Source of the DNA: Amphibalanus amphitrite
Taxonomy: Eukaryota; Arthropoda; Thecostraca; Balanomorpha; Balanidae
NCBI RefSeq assembly: GCF_019059575.1
Contig: NW_024882727.1
Coordinates: 124,001-188,000, forward strand
Length of the DNA: 64,000 bases
Reading direction: 5' to 3'
Shown: in pieces, positions 24,801 through 36,800 of the stretch
Numbering within the stretch: the first letter of the stretch is position 1
Layout of the letters: each line of letters begins with the position of its first letter
Made by a program: the position numbers and the translations under genes
Notes under the pieces: model-generated
Database searches by the model: none
What the model was told of the DNA's origin: nothing
The model's input: the letters and a program-made list of their open reading frames with translations, nothing else

Positions 24801-27800
24801 TGATAATGGTTGCGTGATGGGAGTGAGGATCGAGGTAATATGAATGGGACAGCCGCTGGACAGAGACAGGTGTGTGTAGTGGCGAGCGGTGGTGAGATGG
24901 ACCCCTCTCGGTCGGGCTAGTCTGAGTGGAATATGTGTTGGTCACCCATATCGATCAAAAATAGTTGGGTTTATGATTTGAAGGATTTACCTGATGCTGA
25001 AGACCGCTTGTCGATCGGTTGAGGGTTACAGAGGTATTTGTAGAGATAATTGTGAATAGCGGTAACGGGGCCGGGCGGGACTGGGTCGGGTCGCTCATGG
25101 AAAACATTTTCTGTTAAACCACCGATAAACCCGCTCGCTCGCTCGTTTACAATACGACAGAAATATTCCTAGCTCGGAAAGTTATACTCACGACAATGCA
25201 ACAGAATGTAATATGAGAAAAACATAACTTGACACCCGGGAAGACAAAAACGATAACATTATCGATACCTGCGTCTTCATCTTGTTTTACGAACCACACG
25301 GCTCCTTCGGCGACGTGGCGGTGTGGAACCGCTATTTCCATCTCGTGACCTCCCCTCCCCTCCCCCGCAGATGGAGAAGTCGGGCGGCGGCTCGGCAGCA
25401 GGTCAGCAGATCCACCAGCGACAGCAGGTACAGCTGCTTCAGCAGCGCAAACAGCTGCAGCAGCAGATAAAGCAGTTTCAGCAGCAGGTGGAGCACCAGC
25501 TGCTGCACACGCCCCACCTGCCGCCGCCGCCGAGCAGGGACGAGCCGCCGCCGCCGCCGCCGCCGCTGCCGCCCGCCGCAGCCGCCGGAGCGGCCGCCGG
25601 AGAGGGCGATGAGACCACCGGTGAGGGAGTGGGGAGGGGGTGCTGAAGGAAGGGGGCAGGGAGGGAAAGAGACTTAAAAGGAAGAGGAGGGAAAGACTGG
25701 AGACGATGAAGGGTTAGGAAAAAGGGCGCTTTTTGCCATCTTTTAGGTTATTGGCTGCCTGGATTGTACGCTGGCATGAAAGCACTTGAGGTGGGGATTG
25801 ACGAACTAGGTTTGCCTAGTTGGCTCTCTTCTCTCAGGCTAGGTTGGAGATTTGTCAGCTAGACCAGGCTGGTAGGGAAGGGGGCGTTTGCTAAACAAGG
25901 CGTTATAATTTGTAACCGCATCCACTGGCGCTATATCTTCGCTCGTGCTAGGTTGAGGTCTTCCTACTGCTTGGTTAGACTTCAATTTAGGCTTGACAGT
26001 CCAATAACCGTCTTCGTGTTACTGCGCTGGCGAATGTAGCCAATGCGGCGTCAAACAAGACGTACACAAACTGACGCTACGTCACATTCAGTACCGGCTC
26101 TGGAATATTTTTCTACATGCCGGTACAAAGTGGCATGCGTCGACACTAAGCGATAGAAGCTATAGACTTGGGTTTGGAGATAGATAAGAGGTATGCAATG
26201 ACTGCTTCGTTGGTAGATTTTCATATTTTTTTTTGTATTTAGTTGTGCGATTAATTAGTGTGTGTTGTAAAACTGTGTGCAACTTTGGTATCATATTGTA
26301 AATTTACATATCCTAGGAAAAAACATCATGGGTCATAATAGTGGTGATGCTCGACAATAAAATGCTTAGCGTTTGATGGACAATATTCAATTATTTAGGA
26401 CTGTCATGCGACCAACCATATATAACTTGAATCATGTTATCATAGATTCATGGCATGGACCAACGTATGCTTTGCTTGTTCTAACTCCGTCTAACTACAT
26501 TCCCGCCATTTCTCTCTCCCTCAGCCGGCGGCAAGCGTTCGCGCCACGGCGGCGAGCGTTACCCGTCCGAGCCGACCACCACCACCCCCACCACCCGTCC
26601 GCCGGCCGCGCCGTCGTCCGGCCCCGCCCAGGGCGTGAAGCGACGCGAGGGCAGCGCCTCACCGAGTCGCGGCCGACCGCCGGCCGCGTGGGAAGGCGAC
26701 GGCGCGACGTCTGCGAGCCAGGCGGCGGCGGCGGCGGCCAGCCAGGCGGCCTGTACTGCCGCGGGACTGCAGTTTACCGGACTGAACACGCAGGGTGAGG
26801 AGAGAGCGGGAGAGAGAGGAGAGGGAGGGAGAGAAAGGGGAGGAGGGTATTGACTTGATTTATTGCAGGATAAGGAGGGTCAGTTGACTATTGAGAGAGA
26901 GTGGGTCGGAAGGATAGAGTAGTATGAGGCTGATCTAAAGGAGGGGAGCAAATGATTGATGGCTGGCCGTCTGGGCTGTATGATACAGATAGATAAACTC
27001 TTCTCATCCTCATCAAACTCTGGCATGTCAAGGAAAATTCATAGCCGAGCGGAACGAGAACAGTAACAGCGACAGGTAAAATAGTGATCAGACGTTAAAC
27101 CAGTGAAAGGGAATTAGTAATGGGGTGAAGTGCAACGCCTTGTGAAGGATAATTATGGAATGATAGTAAATTCGCTGGAACCTCGGAAGTAATTGTAGTT
27201 AGCACTATCAACACATCACTCGAGTGTTTTGTATTGTATTGTATTGTACATTTTGTATGTTGTATTTACGATCGTGGGTGATGCGATTACTGCCCCTATA
27301 CCTCCCTCACTGAAATTCGCCCTCAGCCGATTGATGCTCATCGGATCCCTCCGCGCCTTAGGCCCTGAATGTTCTCGCTGACCACCTGTACACCATGTGA
27401 CCTCAGATACGTGCTCGGCCGACTACCGCTCGCGCGTCCCGACGGACGAGCTGTTAGTGACTCCCGATGGCGTACCGTTCTCAGGACTTCAAGTGGCGCC
27501 GCCGAGCGGCATACAGAGGCAGTACCAGCAGCTGCAGGCCGCCGCCGCCTTCCAGACGCACATCGGACTGCAGCCGCAGCAGCTGCAGCTGCTGCAGAGC
27601 CAGCTGGGTGAGTTACGAGAGGAGGGGGAGAGAGGGAGGGAGAGAGAGAGCAACAGCTGCAGCTGCTGCAGAGCCAGCTGGGTGAGTTAGAGGGGGAGAG
27701 AGGGAAGGGGGAGGAAGGGGAGAGGTTTAAGTCGAGGTTTCCCTAGCCGAAGGTTTGTGTTCACTGCTCGTTAGACTTGTGCTTTTCTTTTCAAACACAA

Positions 27801-30800
27801 GCCTGGGTTTTCTGACAATTTTGCAAAAATCGGCCTGCCGCGGTCTTAAACCATCAGGAGCCTTTTTAGGCAATGTTTCTATGAAAAAGACGTGCCCTAA
27901 CCCCCCCCCCCTCCCGCAGCCATGCAGGGTCAGTATGTGGCCGGTTTGCCGCTGGAGCTCTCCGCCGGCCAGCTGGCCGCCGGAGCTCTGGAGCTCACCC
28001 AGTCCCAACTGGCGGCCAACGCGGCCGGACTCCCACTGGAGCTCACGGCCGCCCAGCTGGCAGCTGGAGCCCTGCCGCTGGAGCTGCCCCCTGGGGCGGG
28101 AATACCGCTGGAGATGGCTGGACAGGAGGGGAGCGAGAAGAAGGGAAAGAAGAAGGGCAACAACCGCGCGCCTCAACAGCAGGGGGTGGCCGTGCAGGCG
28201 GCCGTGGCGGCGCAGGTGCGTGGGGGCGTGGGTTCGAATCTTGGGGCGGGTAGGTGCTATTTTTCTTTTGTTAGTGGGTTTGGGTGATGTGTTGAGGCTT
28301 GGGTATTATTCGATTCCTTGGTCCTATGACGGTTTCACGGTTTTTACATTTCATTTTTTTTTCTATTTACCTGTGTCCCCTTGATATCCGTAAACTTCTT
28401 GTTGTCAGCCTTTCAAAGTGTATCCTCTGTCGGCGTTTTTGAATGTCACCAAAACTTGAACGATATCCAGTGTTACGGCCTCGCCCAGCAGCTGCCTAGG
28501 CACAGCGAACCTCACCGAAACCAGCGCGGCACTCGACTTTAGCCGCCCCCCCCCACTTTTCCCTCACCACCGGCACCCGCCCCCTCCCTTTTTCACCTTG
28601 CTCTTTTTCCTATCCGCCTCTCGCCATCTCTCACTTTCCCTCTTACTCTTATCCTCGCTCTTGCTGTTTCCTTTTTTCGCTCCTGTTTTTATTTCTTCTC
28701 TCCCTCCCCTCTCCCTTCCCTCCCTCCTCTCTCTCCCTCCCCCCTACAGATATCTCGCTGTCTGGCCGCGGGCGGTGACGCGCCTCCTCAGCGGCTCCGA
28801 GTTCCCGTATCCGCCCCTATCCCGGCCACCAGCGGAGAGACGGGTATGGAGCTGGTTCCCGTGCCTGTGGCGGCCGGCGGATGCAGGTCCGGGGCCGGGC
28901 TGATGGTGAGAAAAGGCGTTATCCTGAAAGTGTTTGATTAATCTGAAGCCATGTAAATCCAATGCCTTTGTGTGTTTGTGTTTCTCTGCTTCCGATATGC
29001 CGTCCAGAATATTGCCCTTTGTGGAGAAGCTCCCCACTTTTGTGTACTTCCCCGCAGGGTTGGCAGGGGGTGGCAAAAACTGGTTTTTGCCAGTGGTTTT
29101 AACCGGTTTAAACCGGCTGGCAGAAACCCTGGTGGCAAAAACTGGCAAAAACTGGCAAAAAATCAGATGGCCAAACCTACAACTTTTCTAGTTAGGAATG
29201 GATTTGAAATGTACAGAAATGCATTTAATGCGTTTCTGGTAGTTATATAGATGCACTTAACATTCTGAAGTTGCCTCATTACTTATCCCTGCTTAAAATG
29301 TCTATGCAATTATGCATGTCGGTAGACATCCACAACGGAATGTATTTCCATGTAAGGGGAGAGTGGGACAGGGCGGCCTCGGTAAGTAGGGTGTCGTGCG
29401 GTGCCGTGCGCATATCAATGGCAGATGCCTCTTCGCACTTCTGATTGTGCAGGACTCACCCAGTCACCCTTGCATTGGCTCATTTAGGTATTACCCCCAA
29501 AAGACATCTTACTAGCTCCTTATGGATAGCCCATGAAAATGTTTCTGAGTTAGGTATGAAACATTTCAATGGTCAATGTCACTTCTGTTTGAAAGCATAG
29601 GTAAAGCTTTCACCGAATTCTCCTTAAAATGTTTCCTGTTCAAAATCATGTCTAGGCATAGCATTGTGATATTCTGAGTTTTTGCCAGTTTTTGCCACTT
29701 TTTGCCGGTTAAAACCGGTTTAAACCGGCAAATGGCATAAACTAGTTTTTGCCGGCAAAAATGCCAACCCTGCTTCCCCGGCCCTCAACAGTGTGTCTTA
29801 TATAATCATTCCCTCGTCCACTACGTCTAAAGTACCTGACCGTATTATTCCCCTATCTAATTTCCCTAGTCTGGCATTCATACTTTAATCTCATTCCCTT
29901 GGAAATGCCTGCCCCTGTCTCATGTCTGACCGCCTGGTCAGGCAAATGAGATGAAAAATGAAGTCTTCATAGCCCCAGCTTGTGACCACCCCTAACTAAC
30001 ATATTCTCCCCATTTTCTATCTCCCCGTTGCAGGTGGCTGCGCCGGCTCGTGCCCTGACAGACATGTACCGGCCGTCCGGCGGCGCCGGGGAACCTCCCG
30101 AGCTTACCGGGGACCAGGCGGCGGCCGACTGGTCCCGAGGTTACCTCCAGGGAACCCTCCACGGGATGAACCTGGGCCTCTGTCAGCCTCAGCCGCTCAG
30201 CCCGGCGGCCGGGTATGCTGGCGCGCCGCCGCCGCCGCCGCCCGCGCCGGCCTACCCCGGAGCGGTGGTGTCGTCAGCGGCGCCCGTGTCGGCGGCCGGA
30301 GCGGCCGTCTATCCGCCCCAGGTGAGTCAGGGTTCCAAGAACGTGGTTCCAGGTCATTGTCGCGGTTTTGTGTTTTGGGCTGGGTGTCTGAGGGGGAAAA
30401 TTCCTCAGACCATGCTTGTGTGTTTTGTTTTTGTTTTTGCTTCGGTGTTAGAGGGAAAATTTTCACCGAAAAGGGGATGACTGTAAAACATTTGCGGTCG
30501 GATAACCCCGCCCCCCCAAAAAAGTGGAAAAAAGTGTATAAGGGCAAAAAAAAAAGTGGAAAAGGGAACGAAAACATTGACCAATGTGCAAGCCGGTGGT
30601 ATAATGTAGGGAGTTAAAACGACCATCGACCAAACAAATGTTTTTCTTGGTACAATTTAAAGTGGAAAATTACCTAGGACCTTGTAGAATCGGGCTGCTT
30701 GAGGTGCTCGACACCAGCTGCTGTATTGTTCTTTAATTGGAATGGCTCTTGATCAAGAGCCTTGGTAAGACGTGTCTCTTGATCAAGCTCTAGATTATGA

Positions 30801-33800
30801 GAGGTGAGAGTGAAAAATGGCTTTCATTTGAATGTCGTTTCTCGCTCAAACCAGCAGCCTGCACGTTTTGGGACACTTCTGGGACTCTTGACACCCATTT
30901 TGGGACACTGCTGGGACTCTGACATCCATTTAACCACTGCTTCCTCAGGTTCCGTCCGACCAGCTCAACACAGTCGTAGAGTAGCCAGCAGTGTCTTGTT
31001 GTCTCCAACACTGCTTCCCTAGGCTCCCTCTGACACTTCTAAACACCTCCTTAGGTTCCCTGATTTTTAACCACTGCTTCCCCAGGTTCCGTCCGACCAG
31101 CTGAATACGGAGACGGAGAGTAACCACGACACGGCCCTGACTCTGGCCTGTGCTGGAGGACACGAGGAACTCGTACAGCTACTCATCAAACGAGGAGCCC
31201 AGATCGGTGAGTGGCGCCGGGGGGGGGGGGAGGGAGGGAGTGAGTGAGTGAGTGAGTGAGTGAGTGAGGGAGTGAGGGAGGGAGGGAGGAGAGGAAATCG
31301 AGCGCCGGTGGGACTGGGCTTGAGGAAGGGGTTCGACAAATTAGCTATAGGAAGAAGAGTTAATGACGAGGAGGGAAAGAGATGGAAGGAGAACTAGGGC
31401 GAGGAAGAAGGGAGACAGGAGGGAAGGGAACTGTAATTGTACATTCGATCGGCTTTTATGTGCGCTGCTTTCGGCATATTATTTTTTTTTTATATATAGC
31501 AACTTGGCCTGTAAATACTCGGCCTACGACTCAGTGGCGCTATCGGTTTAGTAAGCGTACTTTTCTCATCCGCTAGACAAATAAGGAGAACGGCATTTAT
31601 GCAAATGCTTGCACACAAATGGCTCCCATAATGGTCCCAATGTTTCACTCATTTCACCCCTTTACAACCCTCACTAACCCAAGCTAACCCCATTAACTCT
31701 CCTTACAACCCCTTACACCCCTTACAACCCCCCTTAATTCTCCCACAGAGCACCGGGACAAGAAGGGCTTCACGCCTCTGATTCTGGCGGCCACGGCCGG
31801 CCACGCGGGAGTGGTGGAAATCCTGCTGGCCAGTAAGGCCGACATTGAGGCCCAGTCCGAGAGGACCAAGGACACGCCACTGTCACTGGCCTGCTCCGGC
31901 GGCAGATATGAGGTCGTGGAGATCCTGCTCAAGCAGTGAGTCATGATGAGGGAGAGGGGGAGGGGAGGGATGGGTTAAAGGGAGTTGGGAAAATATGAGT
32001 AAGGGGAAGAGAGAGGAAGGGGAGAGGGGGAGACGGAAAGGGAAAAGGGGCGAAGGGTCAGTTAGAAAGGAGGGCGAAGGGAGTTGGGTGATGTGAGTGG
32101 TTTTACTCAGTGAACTCGGGTGAAGAAGCATCTTTGAGAGAAAAGAGGCGATGATAATTGTCGAGATTGTATGTAAACCTTTGAATAGACAGCTGGCAAG
32201 AGTTTGAACCCTCATAGTTATTTTGGACTTTCAGTTATTATACCCATATTTCACGATCATTTACTCATGTAAATTATGTTGCATGCAAAGCAAATCCGGT
32301 GCCAATATCTGCCTTTCAGATTTGATCTTCTGAGGTAATGAGAGCATATCGACTTCACGTTCAGCCCCCCCCCCCCCCTCACCAAAGATTCTTAGTCTGA
32401 ACAATATCAATTTTAGCAAGGGTCTTTCATGATATTCATTCGTCCCCCACCCTCTGTAATCCCGCTACTCTCCCTAACCCCCTCCCTCTCTCTCGAACAG
32501 GGGAGAAGGGGAGAGAGAGGTATTCAGTCGTATTTAGTCAACAGGGAGGTATTCAGTCGCGTGTCCCCACCGTCCCCGCTACTCTCCCTAACCCCCTCTC
32601 TCTTCATACTCATACTCATACTTGTATTGAGACAATCCATGGCTAATGATGGCTATTGCAATATCTTGTCAAGTCTTAAAAACTGTCTTCCCCACCCACA
32701 GGGGAGCCAACAAGGAGCACCGTAACGTCTCGGACTACACGCCCCTATCGCTGGCTGCCTCCGGTGGCTACGTCAACATCATCAAACTGCTGTTACACCA
32801 CGGAGCAGAGATCAACAGCAGGACGGGCAGCAAGCTCGGCATATCGCCACTCATGCTGGCGGCTATGAATGGGCATACGGCCGCTGTCAGGTGGGTCGAT
32901 TGGGGAGAGAGGAGGGGAGGCGGATAGTGTTATTTGACGGAAGCGTCATTTGACATGTGCCATTTGACGGAAGCGTCATTTGACATTTGACGGAAGACGG
33001 AAGTGTCATTTGAGACTGGAATAGTGTATAGAGGGGATGATAAAGTAATGCCGGAGAATGAGAGCAAGGAAGCAGGAAGAGATGGAGAAAGACAGAGAGA
33101 AACAGGGACCTGGGACAGGGATAGAGACAGGGATAGAGACAGACAGAGGGAGATGCGGTAAGGCTTGAAAGAGGGATGGAGAAAAGAAGCGGCCATGCAG
33201 TTAAAAAGCAGCTGTCACGGCCAGTCGATTTTGCCATCAATTTGTATCGTTGACTGACGTTAAATGGCTGTAAAGCACCTAATTAACCGACGCACCAGCT
33301 TAAACCCCTTCCGCCATGTGGCTGTACTCAATCTCAGTCTCGTTAAACCGCCCCACGCTACCCCCGCTGACTCCCCGCACACTGACTTCAACACCGTCTT
33401 CCACACGTCCACAGACTGCTGCTGGAGATGGGTAGCGACATCAACGCCCAGATCGAGACGAACCGTAACACGGCCCTGACGCTGGCCTGCTTCCAAGGCC
33501 GCCACGAGGTGGTGCAGCTACTGGTCGACCGCAGGGCCTACGTCGAGCACCGCGCCAAGGTAGGAGGGAGGAAGAGATAGACAAGTCTAAATCTACAAGG
33601 ACCGAATAATATTATTTGGAGACATGGATGCATCCTGAGTCCTGACAAACCAATGTTAATATAGGGCGCAATACGATGTTTTTAAGTTTCCACACCACAG
33701 TACAGCCTGTATAGCCTCTATATTTTCATATACTTGCCTACTCTGATGAGAAATATAAAATAGTTGATGGTATCCTCTTTCTTTATCCGGTAATAAGGCA

Positions 33801-36800
33801 ATGTTAAATTTTCCATTCGACAAGTCTATTGCACTTAACTGTAAACCGTTACAAAATGCAACACATCTTTATCTCACTTCACCCCTGACGCTCACCACTA
33901 CGCCTCTCCACACTAGACAGGTCTATCTAGCCCTAATTCCCTCTCCCTCGCCCATAGACGGACCTCACTCTAACTCCAACTCTTACTTTCCTCCTCTCCA
34001 CAGACTAGTCTCAATCTAACTCTAACTCTACCCCCCTCCCTCCTCCCTCAACAGACGGGCCTGACTCCGCTCATGGAGGCGGCCTCTGGCGGCTACGTCG
34101 AGGTCGGCCGCGTCCTGCTCGACAAATACGCTGACGTGAACGCCGCACCCGTACCTAGCAGCAGGGATACGGCGCTGACCATAGCGGCGGATAAGGGACA
34201 CTACAAGTTTGTGGAACTGCTTGTGCAGAGGTGAGAGGGGGAGGAGGGGTGGGGAAAGGGATTGGGAAGAAGCTGGAAAGACTGGCATCAGTTTGAGACG
34301 TAATATTTTACATGCCCTTTGTGCAGCCTTAGGTCCGTACATTTTGTAACATCGGCCCCTGTCATATTATTACATTGACGTGGTTTTACTTGCCCGACTC
34401 AGTCCGTACTTTTCTAACGCAACCATCTTCTATGTACGAGAGTCGCCCTATTATTCTTTATTTCTGATCCGTAATTTTCTGACGTATCTATCTTTTATGT
34501 ATGAGAGGCTCGCTCTACTGTACACTACTGTACGCTCCGTACATTTTCTGACGTACCTTTTCCGTATATCACAGGGGCGCCCAGGCGGATTGTTATACAC
34601 TCTCGCCCGCTCCGTACATTTCCTGACGTACCTTTTTCCGTGTATCACAGGGGCGCCCAGGCCGAGGTCCGGAACAAGAAGGGCAACACGCCTCTCTGGC
34701 TGGCCGCTAACGGAGGTCACCTGGATGTGGTTCAGCTACTCTACACGGCTGGAGCCAACATCGACGCGCAGGATAACCGAAAGGTATGACGGAAGAGGCG
34801 TGAATGAGAAAAAGGACGATATTGGAGCGAGAGATTGATGGATTTTTTTTTTGTCTGAAAAAGGATTGCAATATCACAGTTTCTGCTTTGGTGAATATGT
34901 ATATTGTGTCTAAGAGGAACATTTTTTTTTCGTGCGAAGTTTGAACGCTCATGAGTGTGGCGTTTGCAGTAACCGATGTTTTCCCTTTATTGTGTTTAGC
35001 TGGCCCTCGCGTTTTTCACTTGAATTTTGAATCCGATGGATGTAGCCCATCTTTCAGATATCCGACCACGCGCTAGTCGCGTGGCTGTCGTGTGATCTAC
35101 CTGTTGACCTGTGGCATCTTTCTAAACTTATTCCCCGCGTTGTCTCCGTCAGGTATCCTGTCTGATGGCGGCCTAGGTTACCGCCATTTATAACACATTA
35201 TACATCACCTTCCCCGTGTTTCACGTCGCCAGGTGTCTTGCCTGATGGCGGCCTAGGTTACCGCCGTTATAACACATTATACACCAGTATAGCGCCTTTT
35301 GGGGCGACTAACGGAGCGAGCGGGAGGGTGAGCCTTGCACGTGCGAAATTTCGAGGGGGTACCTCCAGCTGACTTGTGCACGGCACCCTACTAACCGGTC
35401 TCTAGCGATGTGCCAAATTTGAGCACAATCGGCCCAGCCGTTCTCGAGATCTGGAAGCGGCACCCTGCACGTGCGCACGTGCAAAATGGGTCCCAACTGA
35501 CTTTTGCACGGCAGCCTACTAACCGGTCCCTAACCATGTACCAAATTTGAGCGCCATCGGTCCAGCCGTTCTCGAGATCTGGAAACGACCCCTGCACGTG
35601 CGCACGTGCAGCAGCACCCCAACTCTGGCACATGGATATGCAGTGCCTAGTGGGTGCCTACCTACATGCCAACTTTCAGCGCAATCGGCCAAGTAGTTAC
35701 CGAGATATTGCAACAATTACAAAAGTGACACCTCTTCGTTTTGCACGTGGCACGTGCATAAGGGGTCACCCACATGCATCGGGAATAGTCCAATACTTGG
35801 TAGAAGGAATGAAGCTACCCCACAAAAATTACCGCATGTAAATCGGTCAAGTGGTTGCTGAGATATAAGCCTCGCAAAAGCGTGACCACGGCCGGCCGGC
35901 CGGCCGGCCGCTCATACTCAGAAATTTCCGTTATTCTACGTACCAGTAAAACGCCTTTTGGGCGACCAACGGAGCGAGCGAGAGGATGGGCCTTGCACGT
36001 GCGAAATTGCGAGGGGGTACCTCCAACTAACTTGTGCACTGCACCCTACTAACCGGTCTTTAGCGATGTGCCAAATTTCAGCGCAATCGGCCTAGCCGTT
36101 CTCGAGATCTGGAAGCGGCACACTGCACGTGCGCACGTGCAAGCGGGGTCCAAACTGACTTTTGCACGGCACCCTACTAACTGGTCCCCAACCGTGTACC
36201 AAATTTGAGCGCAATCGGCCCAGCCGTTCTCGAGATCTGGGAGCGCCCCCTGCACGTGCGCACGTGCTGTAGCACCCCAACCTTAACACATGCAGATGAA
36301 TTATCTGATGGAGACCTAACTGTGTACCGAGTTTCAATTCAATCGGCCCAACCGTTGTGCCGTTATTGAGGTTGCAATTTTGGGGGTTCTTAAAAAATGT
36401 CCAACTTTACCACGCGCCACGTGCGGTGGTTGGCAAGAACGCATGGTGGCCATCACACCACAGAACTTTTACGTCCAAGTGACATTCAGTAAAGAAGACC
36501 GCTTGTCAATCGGATGTCCCGTTCCTAAGATATTAGCTTTTAAAGAGCGTCCCCACGGCCGGCCGGCCGGCCGCTCATACTCAGGATTTTCCCTTAATTC
36601 AGTACCAGTATAGCGCCTTTTGGGGCGACTAACGGAGCGAGCGAGGGGGTGAGTCTTGCACGTGCGAAATTTCGAGGGGGTACCTCCAACTGACTTGTGC
36701 ACGGCACCCTACTGACTGGTCTCTAGCGATGTGCCAAATTTGGGCACAATCGGCCCAGCCGTTCTCGAGATCTGGAAGCGGCACCCTGCACGTGCGCACG

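Noticed and set aside
31500-31580. tRNA-like stretch (GTGGCGCTATCGGTTTAG)
   Set aside because: Box A-like only. No box B or cloverleaf partner could be found nearby.
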